64,000 nt of DNA, taken from Cladorhizidae sp. MBARI D1340-BT2 (lineage: Eukaryota > Porifera > Demospongiae > Poecilosclerida > Cladorhizidae). Below are positions 10,003 to 21,110 of this stretch, one piece after another; position 1 is the stretch's first letter; each line of letters starts with the position of its first letter. Location: positions 19,488,816-19,552,815 of the forward strand of contig JAQNBH010000007.1 of assembly GCA_028752905.1 (NCBI GenBank). Reading direction: 5' to 3'. A program made the translations under genes and the position numbers. Under the pieces are notes generated by a model that saw only the letters and a program-made list of their open reading frames with translations, made no database searches and was not told the origin of the DNA.

Positions 10003-12145
10003 TCTCCCTTTCCTTAACTCGAGAACCATGTTCTCGAGAAAGCCCATCAGCATTTCTGTTGGCTTTGTGTTTTACTATGAAATTGTAGGGTTGTAAAGCC
10101 AAAGCCCATCGTCCCAATCGTCCATGACTATCTTTCATACCAGTGAGTTTTGTGAGAGGGTCGTGATCTGTTTCGATTAGAAACTTCGTTCCATCTAAGT
10201 ACACTCGAAAGTTAGGAATTCCTGTAACTATAGCTAGAGCTTCACGCTCGATAGCAGAATACCTTTGCTCCCTTGGTAATAACTTCCTTGAACCGAAAGT
10301 GATGGGATGTTCATTTCTTTGTTCATCTTTTTGGCTTAGGACATAGCCAATGCCTGTTGCAGAGGCATCTGTCTGCAGAATAAACTGTTCATTCCAATTT
10401 GGAGTGGTCAACACTGGGTAATTTGTCAAAGCATCTTTCAATTTTTTAAATGACTGATCACATAGTATTGTCCATTTTACTTTGTTTGGCATTTTCTTTC
10501 TTGTAAGCTCAGTTAGGGGAGTGGCTATGGTTGCAAAATTAGGAATGAAACGACGGTAATACCCGCATAGTCCCAAAAAGGGTCGCACCTCCTTCTTGGT
10601 CTGTGGCTTCTGGAAAAATTGCACTGCTTGAATCTTGCATTCCATTGGTTTCACCCTTCCTTCTCCAATAATGTGTCCCAGATACACACACTCATTGACA
10701 GCAAAATTATTTTTTTCTTCTTTAATGCATAACCCTGCCTCTCTGATCTTGGTAAAGACTTGTCTCAAATGTTTCATATGATCGTCCCAGGACAAACTAT
10801 GTATAAGGATGTCGTCTAAATAGGCACTTGCAAAAGTGTATAAACCTTCAAGTACTTGGTCCATTAACCTCTGGAAAGTTGTTGGGGCTGACACAAGGCC
10901 AAAGGGCATGGTAATAAATTGATACTTGCCCCAAGGAGTGACAAAAGCTGTTTTTTCTTTACTAGACTCTTCCATAGGTACCTGGTAGTATCCCTTAGTT
11001 AAATCTAATGTGGTTATATACCTTGCCTTTCCTATCCCGTCAATCAGATCGTCAATATGTGGTAGCGGGTAAGGATCTCCACGAGTGACAGCATTCAGTT
11101 TCCGGTAATCAACGCACATCCTCATCGATCCTTCCTTCTTTGGTACCAGTACTATGGGAGCAGCCCATGGACTACGTGATGGTTCGATGATTCCTTGATC
11201 CAACAAGTTCTTAATCTCTTCTCTCAAAAAATCCTGTGATTTATGTGCGAGTCTGTATGGAGGCAGTCGGATGGGTACAGCATCTCCCGTAACAATACAA
11301 TGTTCCACAAAGTTCGTCCTCCCAGGAACATCCTGAATTACATCCTGATGTTCTTTCTTTAACTCTGTGAGTTGTTGCTGCTGTTCCAATGAGAGGTGGT
11401 TTTTTTCTTTGTTCTCCACTTTCGAATCTTCTATGAAGGGATCGTCTAATTCGTCATCCAATGCGAGAAACACAGCTGGAGTAGGTGAAACCCATGACTT
11501 CATACCATTGATGTGGAAAACATGGAACCTCTTCCTTGTAGTTCCTAAATCTACTTTATAGGTCACTGGAGTAATCTTTTCTGTGACAATGTAGGGTCCC
11601 TGCCACTCGCTACTCAATTTGTCGGCTTTCCTGGGTCTGAATACGAGAAAAAAATCTCCAACTTCGAATTTTCGTTGAGTTGCTTTCCTGTCGTGGTAAT
11701 ATTTGTGACTGTCTTTTTCCTTTGTCTCATTTTCTATTTGCTGTACCAGTTGCATGTTTTCCTTTAGGGTTGTGATGTACTCTACCATGTTCACATCATT
11801 TGTCTCCTCTTTATTCTTCCAGAATTTGGCAAGTTCGTCCAAAGGTAAGCTCATCTCTCTTCCAAAGAGCAGATGGAATGGAGAGAATCCTGTTGTGCTG
11901 TGCACAGTCCCCCTGTATGCCCATAAGACAAAATGTATGCATTTGTCCCATTCCTTTCCATGAGTGGAGGTCAGTTTCTTCAGAAGCCTCTTCATTGTCG
12001 AGTTAAACCTCTCCACCATACCATCCGTTTGGGGGTGGTATGGGGAGGTCCTGATCTGATGGATCCCTGTCATCTCACAAAACTGTTTAACGGTCTTTGA
12101 CACAAAGTTGGTGCCATTGTCATAATATTTCTTGAGGTACCCCAA
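9875..12145 (-). pseudogene. Pol part: integrase end, RT and RNase H
   Basis: A 756-codon open stretch. It begins inside the integrase core (DNGTNF aspartate near its start, DGMVERFNS glutamate about residue 44) and runs through a GPY/F-like segment (EWQGPYIV, about 178). Reverse transcriptase follows (about 290-480, with YLDD at about 440), then RNase H (TDASATGIG, about 592; TDHDPL further on). The last about 42 codons lie within the 3' LTR. The integrase N-terminal half is upstream in another frame, so the polyprotein is broken near 12125-12145 and 12215. Integrase before RT is the notable feature. Confidence 0.88.
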
Positions 12146-12190
12146 GTCTAGAGGTCAATTCAATTAAACAGTTAACCACTGTTTCTGCTG

Positions 12191-12793
12191 TCATATTACG
12201 TAGAGGAAAAGCCTTGGCCACTTGGTCATATAATCCTTTATAACAAGGACATATTTATTCCCGGCAGTTGTTCTTTTAAGAGGCCCAAATATGTCCATGG
12301 CAATGCGTTGAAAGGGTGCTTCCATTATAGGTAAGGTATGCAATGGTGCTCTACCTGCTACTGCTGGTCCAGCTCTCTGACACACAGGGCATGATTTACA
12401 TATTATTCCTACATCTTTAGCAATACCTGGCCAATCCATCCTGGTCCTGATAGCTTCAAGAGTTCTGGTCTGGCCAAAATGTCCTGCCACGGGAGAGTTG
12501 TGGGCCATTGGTAGAATTCGAGTACGGGCAGCCTTGGGAACGATAATGAGCTTTTTCTCATTCTGGTGATAGGGCTGTCTCATCAGTACTTCATTTTCCC
12601 AAAAGAAAAGACTGCTTCCCTCTTTAGCTTTTTCTCTGATTTTATTTAGCGTAGGATCTTGTTTTTGTAGTACTCTTAGTTTATCCAGAGATACTGTCTC
12701 AAAAATTGATTCATCTTCTTCTGTGTTCTGGTCTAGGGTTGTAGTACTACTTTTCATGTCAACATCTTCTTCTAGCTTATCTTCTATTTCCAC
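12191..12793 (-). pseudogene. Pol part: integrase N-terminal half
   Basis: About 200 codons. They contain the HHCC zinc-binding region (H...H and CKSCPVCQRAG) and the first core aspartate (AMDIFGPL). The frame breaks after KWPR near 12215 and resumes in another frame towards the DNG motif. Integrase function is lost. It sits between protease and RT. Confidence 0.85.
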
Positions 12794-12862
12794 TGGTTGG
12801 ATAACTGGGTTGTCATCCTTTTGTTGCTGGTCATCTTTCTGCCTAAGTTGGCTTTGTTTTTT

Positions 12863-13237
12863 TTATTGAGCTCTGGTTGTGATCATTACCACTTCCTCAC
12901 GTGCCAACCTTGTCTGCTTTCTTTCTTCATCAACTGGGGTTAACTCTACTTCAGTGTCTAGCTCCTCTTTCAGAAACCTCTGAAAATGAGGAATATCTCG
13001 TCCCATTAACATGTCGATTCCAATGTGGGGAGATACCCCTACTGCTAACTCAATGCACTTTTCCTCCACTTGCAGCTGGATCTTGGCTGCTGGAAACCAT
13101 GTCTTCTTAGAGCTGGCAGTTGTATAAGGTATCTTCCAATCAAGGAAGTCCGATTTTCGAATGCATCTGGGGTGGACAATTGATTTTGAGCAGCCTGTGT
13201 CTAGAAAGGCAAGAATGGATCTATCGTTGACTTTCAC
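12863..13237 (-). pseudogene. Pol part: retropepsin-like protease
   Basis: The fragment opens with a conserved ILAFLDTGCSKS segment, an aspartic protease active site (DTG), followed by a GIDMLMGRDI segment typical of the second half of retroviral-type proteases. The 124-codon frame overlaps the upstream nucleocapsid frame by a few bases. It belongs to the Gmr1-like element. Confidence 0.82.
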
Positions 13238-13578
13238 CCTACGAGTCCATTAGGCAAGGTCTTACTTCCATCACGGGTGCTTGTGAGGTGAACCTTTTCA
13301 AGTTTCACTCTACAACAATCCCTTCTTAGGTGGCCTTTCTTGCCGCAACGAAAACACTCGATCTGGCTTAGATCTCTGGGAGGGAGTCTGCTAGAATCTC
13401 CACTTGTTGGTGGGGATCGATTTACTTCTAGTCGTCTTGAATTTGGTACTCGTAGGTGAGTAGGAGTGTCACTCTCTGAGCTCTCTTTTGGTCTAAATTT
13501 GTTCGTTCTATCAGATTGTCTGGGTACATCTGGTTCTCTCCTTTGATTTCCTAGATGCCTCACAATCGCCTCACTCAA
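13234..13578 (-). pseudogene. Gag nucleocapsid part with CCHC knuckle
   Basis: A basic, Ser/Arg/Pro-rich 114-codon frame with one zinc knuckle, CFRCGKKGHLRRDC, expected to bind element RNA. Its upstream edge (13578) coincides with the start of an inverted duplication that disrupts gag. Confidence 0.82.
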
Positions 13579-13895
13579 CTCCTAAACTAACTCTGCAGAA
13601 ATTTCAGGAGGGCGTGGATGACATGGGTGCTTTTCTGCAAACGTTTGAAGTCACGGCTCAGGCAGGACTTGGTACGTTGCTAGTAGAGTGCTTTTAATGA
13701 TCTGACAGTCATTCTGTTCTGTTGAGCTTAGGGTTGATATAGCCGTCATCCCTGCTACGGATAGTGAGCTTCGAAGGAATACAGGCCATTGTTCTTCTGG
13801 CCATCGTCCTGCCTGAGCCGTGACTTCAAATGTTTGCAGAAAAGCACCCATGTCATCCACGCCCTCCTGAAATTTCTGCAGAGTTAGTTTAGGAG
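13579..13895. repeat. Inverted duplication inside gag
   Basis: The 90 bp at 13579-13668 are a near-exact reverse complement of 13806-13895, separated by 137 bp. The first arm is in the wrong orientation for gag, so it was created after the element's coding sequence was established. Confidence 0.85.
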
Positions 13896-14205
13896 TGGGT
13901 GGAGGTGGCTCAACCACTGATGGTCTGTGAAACTCGACCAGATGTTGAAACAACCTCTCTTGTTGCTGGGCTGCTTGTCGTCTATCCTCCTCACGCCTCT
14001 GTTCCTCCCTCTCTGTTCTCCGTTGATCTATTTGGAGCCATTGAGCCATAAACCGATCTAAGGGTTCGTTTGTGTCAGAGATAGACTCTAGAGGGGGTAG
14101 AGTCTCTGGATTGGTGTTCCGAAGACGACGAGATTCTCTATGTTGTCGTTCTTCTGACATGACAACCTCAACACACAAAAAATTATATTTATTCAAATGC
14201 ACCAA
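13651..14205 (-). pseudogene. Gag N-terminal part
   Basis: A 184-codon frame rich in Arg, Glu and Gln with a probable coiled coil (about residues 60-95), then a proline run and a capsid-like segment. It is the first frame after the 5' LTR, in the position of gag. It lacks its continuation into nucleocapsid because an inverted duplicate of its own sequence lies at 13579-13668. Confidence 0.75.
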
Positions 14206-14522
14206 AAAAACACAACCAAAACAATATTAGCCTAGCTGACCAGGGGTTTGGTTTCACAAACTCTCTAGGCCTAGCCTGAGTTGTTTCCCCTGTACACTAT
14301 TACAGACTAGCTAAACTGTTGTCGGGTTCTCTGCCACTAAGAGAATACCGCTGCCACCACTGTCAGGCAAATACTTCTACTATATCTAAGTAGTCTAGTA
14401 TCCTGCGACGCCTAAACAACAAAACTCTGTCTAAGCCAAAATCAGCTTTCCTGCTGTCTCCCACTCACGAAGAGTATAATTAAGAGCTGTAGGTTTAAAT
14501 ACTTTAACAATATAAACATAAA

Positions 14523-17174
14523 TGTGACAGGATCTGAGAAAAGGGACCTTTCGTAGAAATTTTGTAAATTGAGTTATTGATGTTAGGACAAAGAACACAC
14601 AATTGCCTACAGAATGGAACAAAAAGCAGCTCTTAACTCCATTCCAAACCAAATATATGAACCACAGAATGCAAGAGGATTGGAGCATTCATTTCGAGAA
14701 AACGCGGTTTGGCACTAATCTCCGCGCACCTCCGCGCACGCTTAGTTTGATTATTGCTGGAGGTGTGAACTCGTGCAAATTCTGCGGTAAGAAGAAAGCT
14801 TTTTTTTTGGTTTTGAATACGGAGCAAGAACTACGCTGTTGAGGTACTGTGCTCCAGAAGAAGAAAAATACTCCTCTCCTGACAGGGCTACACAAAAAAG
14901 TAACTTTTAAGACTATAGTGTGCGTAAAAAATAAATAATAATAAAGAGTCAGAAAACACACGATGTTTATCTAGCTAATGCTCAGCTAGTAGCTAGCTAA
15001 TGCATCAGCCATAGCTAGCTAATGCCCAACCAGTACCTAGCGAATGCTCAGCTAGTAGATAGCTAATGCTCGGCCAGTACCTAGCCAGTAACTAGCGAAT
15101 GCTCGGCCATTAACTAGCGAATGCTCTGCCAGTAGCCGAGCTAGCTAGTGCTAGGCCAGTAGCTATAGTGCTTAGCCAGTAGCTATGGCTAATGCTCAGC
15201 TAGTTGCCAGATAATGTTAAGCTAGCTAGCTAATGATAACTGCAGCATGAAAAGGGGAAGAAAACACAAGGACTAGCTAGAGTGTTGTTTTAATCACAAT
15301 TAGCTAGAGTGTTGTTTTAATCACAATATAAAATGAATGACAGGCTAAAGTGTAGTTTTTTACCTGAGTTCAGTATAAATAGTATGAAGCATAAACTGAG
15401 CAATATGAAGTGTGAGGAATTAGCTATGTTTCTGTGTTTGGACATGATCTGCTGTTGTGACCAGCATGCCTGCAAGTACGACACTCCCTCATGCGCTTTG
15501 CTGGTGGAGGATGTGCTGGTGGAGGACTGTTAGCAGCTGTGACAGCATCCACAGGTACAGGGGTTCCTTGTCAGCTTATTGCTTTTGCCACTGTTGGCAT
15601 TGGGCATGTGATGTTCTGATTATTCTCCAGGCAGAAAAGACGGATTTGATCAAACACAAATACCACTGGCATTCGTGAATGGCGGTGCTATTTTTCTGGC
15701 ATTGCCAGCACAAGCCCTACATTGGCTTCATGACAATGATAATTATGGTAGTAACTCTCTCCATAGTCTACAAAAAGTACTGTAAGCTACAGCCTGATTA
15801 TGTGATGTTTCATCACTTCTGTAAGATTTCCAAATCCCCCTTTTAGATGTACTGGATGGTAGGAGCTTGATGTCACTCCTACTGTAACCTGGAACCCTCC
15901 CTGGAAGGAGAAGTCCATGTTGCTCCACATAGCTCAGGAGGAACCTGACTACAAGCTCTATGTCTTTAGTGGTAAGAGAATGCTTTGGGCATCTGTGTGT
16001 GTTGCCATGTATGCGTGGGGTTATTCCACTTTCTTTTAAATGTTTGCTTAAATTTTTCATCCTTTTCATACCCATAGCATTCACAAACGTAAAGAACTTG
16101 TAACAGACTCTCTGAATGTAGTTGAAGCTTTGATACTTCTTTTTTGTCCCTGTGCAGGGTAAGTCCAACAGTGAACATCATCATCACCAATGCAAAATGC
16201 CTGCAACTGCCCGAGAATGACCATATCAAGTTCATTATTTGAAAGCTCAAGACAGGAATCTCGTATTTGTGACACATAGTCATTGGCGAATTGTGTGGAG
16301 CACTTCTTGCCATTGAAGTGGGAGCTGGTCATGAACTAGTATACCAGCTCTTTTTCTTGAGTGTCCACATACCGAACCTCAAGGTTGACAGATTCTCTAA
16401 CTGCCAGCAAGTGTGACATTGCTTCCTGTATCTGTTCATCATTGGTCAACTGGATCATGCTGTTGCTCATCACTACAATCTTCACTCCCTCCAGTGTAAC
16501 CATGGATCCATCATTACTACTTTACTATTATACTACTTTTCTTATTACTTATTTTACTACTTTTTCTTATTATTGCTTGGTTATTTGTACCTTTCATACC
16601 TTTCATTATGTATAGTACTACAGTTTGCATGTATACCTGCTTCTTCATACTCAAGAGTCACTGTCTGAGTCACTGTCACAACTTCTGTTTGATGTGAAGT
16701 AGTCACCAATAGCCTCCATCTCTGGGAGAGAATTGCTTTTGCAGCTTCCTGTGGAGATGCCAATTATTCACACAGTTCTTTCTGTGTGACAATAGATTTA
16801 TTATTTTTTTATTTTATTTTTTTAATTTTAATTTTTTTAATTTATTATAAACCGCGCATTAACGAGGGACTTTCCCCTTTCTAACGGGGGTTTCCCATTA
16901 TTCCGTATATACGCACAGTATTCTCAATTGCCCTCGCGTTACAAACAAATGTAAGTCCGTCTCACGTAGCTATGTAGCTTCTTGACTAGCCATCTTCTAA
17001 CTCCACGCTTGCATATAAGGAAGCAAGCAGAAGGCTCAAAACTTCACACAGAGATAGAGGAAGGATAGTAGATAACTGTAATACAATTTAAAAAAATTGT
17101 CGAAGTATTGACTTAGACTTATATCTCAAAACTGTTTTTTCTACAAAAGGTCCCTTTTCTCAGATCCTATCACA
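14523..17174. mobile_element. TIR DNA transposon nested in the LTR
   Basis: A 2652-bp insert bounded by 37-bp inverted repeats (14523-14559 and 17138-17174) that differ at two positions. Each end reads TGTGAYAGGATCTGAGAAAA inward. Comparison with the intact LTR shows that only AA could be a target duplication. It contains a degraded minus-strand transposase-like gene and an AGCTAGC-rich patch (about 14970-15240). The superfamily was not assigned. Confidence 0.82.
15430..16332 (-). pseudogene. Transposase-like relic with zinc knuckle
   Basis: Three frame-shifted pieces appear on the minus strand. 16081-16332 is an N-terminal segment. 15743-16168 contains SKHLKESGITPRIHGNTHR and a LLLPGRVPGYSRSDIKLLPS segment, typical of a multicopy animal ORF family of probable transposon origin. 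About 15437-15550 carries a terminal CRTCRHAGHNSRSCP knuckle. No catalytic residues could be assigned. Its place between terminal inverted repeats supports a transposase or accessory role; the family is remembered by pattern, not by name. Confidence 0.5.
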
Positions 17175-17410
17175 AATAAATAGTGCTAAATAATCGCACA
17201 CTAGTCTCAAACCAATATGTATGTCTCAAAACTAAACTAGCTCAGTTTACGCTATACGTCTAAAACTCGCTATCTCTGTTCGCTTGCTCCTAACACCTCT
17301 CTTCCGTTTCTCATATAGTTACTCTTGACCATGCGCAGTTCAACCAATCAGTACTCCCGTGTTCACGGAGTAATAATCTTTGTCGTACATATAGGAGTCA
17401 ATGTCTGACA

Positions 17411-18329
17411 CATGTACATCAAAGACATCCACCATGCCCATGCTCAGGGGCACCACGGACACCGAGTTCTCTGTGGCCAAAATATCAATGCCTAACTGCA
17501 CAATGCATTAGCTATTGGTCTATACATATTTGAGGTGAGGTAGTCATGGCTTGTTGCATAAAAAAGCTTAGCTGGAGGTTTCTAGAGGAGTTTTCTAAAG
17601 CTGGTCTAGACATGGTTGAGGTGAGGCCTAATATTAAACATGACTTGTTACATTTAAAAGCTTAGCTAGAAATATCTAGAGGTTAAGATTTCTAAAGCTA
17701 ATCCACTTGACGTTCTGTGACCTTTCTAGGGCAAGTCCTGTTAAGCTAATCTGTGAAATCTAGCATTTTCTAAGGCAAGGCTTGCTAGTTACTAGAGGTT
17801 CTGCGAGGGCTTTAAAAGGGGCAATATTTTACAAGTCATGGTCTAAACCAGGCTTTGCCTAAGACTATCCTTCAAACCTAATCACTACAAAACAATATAG
17901 CAAGTCTTGTCTAATGCTAATGCAGCTTAGCTAAAATAGAGTAGCAATGATCTAGAAGGCAAACCTACAGAGCCGAGAGCTAGACCTGAAGGACAGACAC
18001 TACTAGGCCAATAGTAGTCCAATAGTAGGTTAGCACGAGAAATAAATAGACTTCTGGATTACCAAAATCACTTCTTGGAAAAACCAAAAAATGGTGGAAA
18101 CTCCCCCAAAACATGCTCGATTTAGGTTCCTCTTGGGTGCCCACCCCATGTGTGCATGAATGCTATATGCACACATAATGTTTTTCTTTAAAAAGCCCCA
18201 TTTCGATTTAAAAATTTGAAACATAAACTTGATGGTGCTTGTTCGTGTTATTTGTCAGGGAGTTTTTTGGTGATTGTGTTTTAATTTTTCCGTCCTGGAA
18301 ATTGCAGCATTGCCACTGAAAGGGTATGA
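17411..18329. other. Non-coding, AT-rich
   Basis: No gene seen. It is AT-rich with AGCTTAGCT-type words. The one small frame (18030-18224, minus) has no recognisable domain. Confidence 0.4.
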
Positions 18330-18339
18330 CTTTTTTAAC

Positions 18340-19322
18340 ACCTACTATAGCATATCAGCTACGACACCTCATTCCCACTCTAGACCTAGCATATGCACCT
18401 TGCAGCTATGACACCTCATCCACTCTAGACCTAGCATATGCACCTTTCTATGACAACTCATCTCCACTCTAGACCTACCAAATGCACCTTTCAGTTATGA
18501 CACCTCATCTCCACTCTAAACCTAGCATATGCACCTTTCAGCTATGGACACCTCATCTCCACTCTAGACCTACCATATGCACCTTTCAGCTATGACACCT
18601 CATCTCCACTCTAGACTTAGCATATGCACCTTGCAATTATCATCCCCACTCTAGACCTAGCATATGCACCTTGCAGCGATGACACTTCATCTCCACTCTA
18701 GACCTAGCATATGCACCTTGCAGTTATCATCCCCACTCTAGACCAAGCATATGCACCTTGCAGCTATGACACCTCATCCCCACTCTAGACCTAGCATATG
18801 CACCTTGCAGCTATCATCCTCACTCTAGACCTAGCATATGCACCTTTCAGCTATGGACACCTCATCTCCACTCTAGACCTACCATATGCACCTTTCAGCT
18901 ATGACACCTCATCTCCACTCTAGACTTAGCATATGCACCTTGCAATTATCATCCCCACTCTAGACCTAGCATATGCACCTTGCAGCGATGACACTTCATC
19001 TCCACTCTAGACCTAGCATATGCACCTTGCAGTTATCATCCCCACTCTAGACCAAGCATATGCACCTTGCAGCTATGACACCTCATCCCCACTCTAGACC
19101 TAGCATATGCACCTTGCAGCTATCATCCCCACTCTAGACCTAGCATATGCACCTTTCAGCTATGACACCTCATCTCCACTCTAGACCTAGCATATTCACC
19201 TTGCAGTTATCATCCCCACTCTAGACATAGCATATGCACCTTGCAGCTATGACACCTCATCTCCACTCTAGACCTAGCATATCTACCTTTCAGCTATAAC
19301 ACCTCATCCCAACTCTAGACCT
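18340..19322. repeat. Satellite-like tandem array with higher-order pattern
   Basis: The unit contains CTCCACTCTAGACCTAGCAT and ATGCACCTTTCAGCTATGAC in alternating long (about 47 bp) and short (about 36 bp) forms. A block beginning near 18540 recurs from about 18845 with the same variants in the same order, so a higher-order unit of about 300 bp was duplicated. Confidence 0.85.
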
Positions 19323-19861
19323 AGTACTAGCTGAACTATCTTGATAGCTACATATTTCTAGACATTTTAGTTTACTGTTAGTAGGCTTAGCTGTAGTCAA
19401 ATTCTATGTTGTGTTCATGACTTGCATCCGGTTTGCCGGGAGTACTAAATTTTTCCCTCTCTCTAAGGTCTCTCAAAGGTGTTTAAAAAGTTTGAAAATG
19501 TCTTCACAAATCACAATATTGTTGTAATGGTTAGTTCCTGTATAATCCTCAGTTTGTGTCCTTAGGGATATTCTTCCTTCTACTTTGAACCTGAGCACCA
19601 ATAACCCGATGGGAATGAATGGAGGACAGAATAATGAAGGCAACAATTCACATGATGAATTCTCATGTTTTGCCACTAACTCAGCCGAGTACAGACTCCT
19701 CATAACAGCTCATTTCCAATACATGGTGATAGTATGTGTACAAATATATATGGAACCTTTCATTGCAGTAAGTAGCGCTGATGTTGTAGTTGTTACCCTC
19801 CTAGCTATTAATGTTGAAAAACTCTCAATGAACTTTCAGTTGAAATAATATAAAATACCAA

Positions 19862-19983
19862 TCTCAATAATCAACTTGAAATTGTATTCTCTCGATGTTT
19901 CGCCTAGATGCTCTATCCTTCATCAGAGGGAAGCATCTCGTCCAAACGTGGAGAGAATGCAATTTCAGGTTGATTATTGAGAA
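19862..19983. repeat. Foldback (MITE-like) repeat
   Basis: The arms 19862-19900 and 19947-19983 are inverted and near-complementary (CTCAATAATCAACTTGAAAT against its inverse). The loop holds CTAGATGCTCTATCCTTCAT. It is the same family as 634-764. Confidence 0.7.
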
Positions 19984-20319
19984 AGTTATTGTAATAAATA
20001 AAGTATGCTACTTGCCACTCCTGAATAACACAACAGGAGCTAGAGGAAAAGGGCAAACTTTACAGAGCACTCATATTTGAGAAATCAGGCCAAAGAACAC
20101 AGGATTAGTGTGTGATGGAGGTAAGAGTTCCCAATTCTCTATTCTAGACCTGATTTTTTCGGGACTTGGATTTTAATACTCTGTACAATAACCACTTTTG
20201 TCAGATCAATTAGTCACATACAGCATATCTCCAGCAAGCACATCTGCTTTGGCCTAGTGAATAAGTATTAATACTAGCATAGTATATAGTATGTTCTGCA
20301 TACATTATATCTATCCATA

Positions 20320-20500
20320 ACTACTTCCCTCTCCTCTCTCCCTCTTCTCTCTCTACCACTCCTTTCTCTCACTCTCCCCCTATCCTCCTCAACTCTCTCT
20401 CACATTTCTCCCCCTGTACTCCCCTCCCCCCCCCCTGCTCCTTTCTCTCCCTTTCCTTTATCTCCTCGCATCTCTCTCCCTCTGCCCCTCTTCGTCTACA
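20320..20500. repeat. Polypyrimidine tract
   Basis: About 180 bases of almost pure C and T on the plus strand, made of TCTCCCTC-like words. Low-complexity sequence. Confidence 0.8.
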
Positions 20501-20701
20501 CTACAAATCAAATTCGCAACATTCTCAATATGTAATGTTGGTATTGAAAGTCACAATGATGAAGATTATGAGATATTGCACAATATTCTGATGAAAACAA
20601 AATGCCAACTGAAAAAAATTAAGTATTAAAATATTATATTATGTGTTTTTTATTTTTGATGAATTGAAGTGCTAGCAGAAATTAGTACGACTTGCATTCT
20701 A

Positions 20702-21110
20702 TTATGAGCCATAATTATATGCTATCTCTGGTTCAATTCCATATCCTGGCAGCAAACTTCTCTTGCATGTGGCATCATGAAATGAGAAATCCACAATGGC
20801 CTTCATGGAGTGGACGGACTTGAGATTATTATGCTCATTTACTCCCTCATGAGGCTTCGAGTATTTGGTGACGTTACCATCTTCCCCTACCTTTTCTGCC
20901 ATTTCAATCACTTCATAATAAAACAACCATCTGAATGCACATGAAGCAAATGGTTTTGGGTCTTTAATGTACCCTTTTAATTCAGGTATAGTACTCTTTT
21001 AATTCAGGTATACATGGGTTGAAGAAATCATCACTACCCAAGTGGAAGATGTAATCGTACGTCCCTCTGAAATGATGGCTTTTTGGAGAACACCCTTTCA
21101 GATTGAAGTG
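20702..21110 (-). pseudogene. Unrecognised ORF fragment
   Basis: Minus-strand reading gives a plausible protein piece: about 60 residues including FRGTYDYIFHLGSDDFF, then after a break about 90 residues ending at 20702 (PKPFASCAFRWLFYYEVIEM and onwards). The break coincides with a short direct duplication of TATACCTGAATTAAAAG (about 20985-21015). I do not recognise the family. No start or splice sites were confirmed. It could be a transposon-borne or host gene remnant. Confidence 0.35.

Larger units (their letters stand above)
9572..17410 (-). mobile_element. Gmr1-like Gypsy element, broken and nested
   Basis: An older LTR retrotransposon bounded by LTRs that begin TGTCAG and end CTGACA in element sense, with CATGT as target duplication on both sides (9567-9571 and 17411-17415). 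Integrase-coding sequence lies upstream of reverse transcriptase, the Ty1/copia-like order that defines Gmr1-type Gypsy elements. The 5' LTR (right side) is interrupted by a 2652-bp TIR transposon. The LTRs differ by several indels and substitutions, and the coding region has frameshifts, so it is inactive. Confidence 0.88.
14361..17410 (-). repeat. 5' LTR of Gmr1-like element, split by insertion
   Basis: LTR halves at 14361-14522 and 17175-17410 align with 9572-10002 when the intervening 2652 bp are removed. The copy is about 398 bp because of small deletions, for example near 17335-17365. It is more diverged than the LTR pair of the neighbouring element. Confidence 0.85.
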
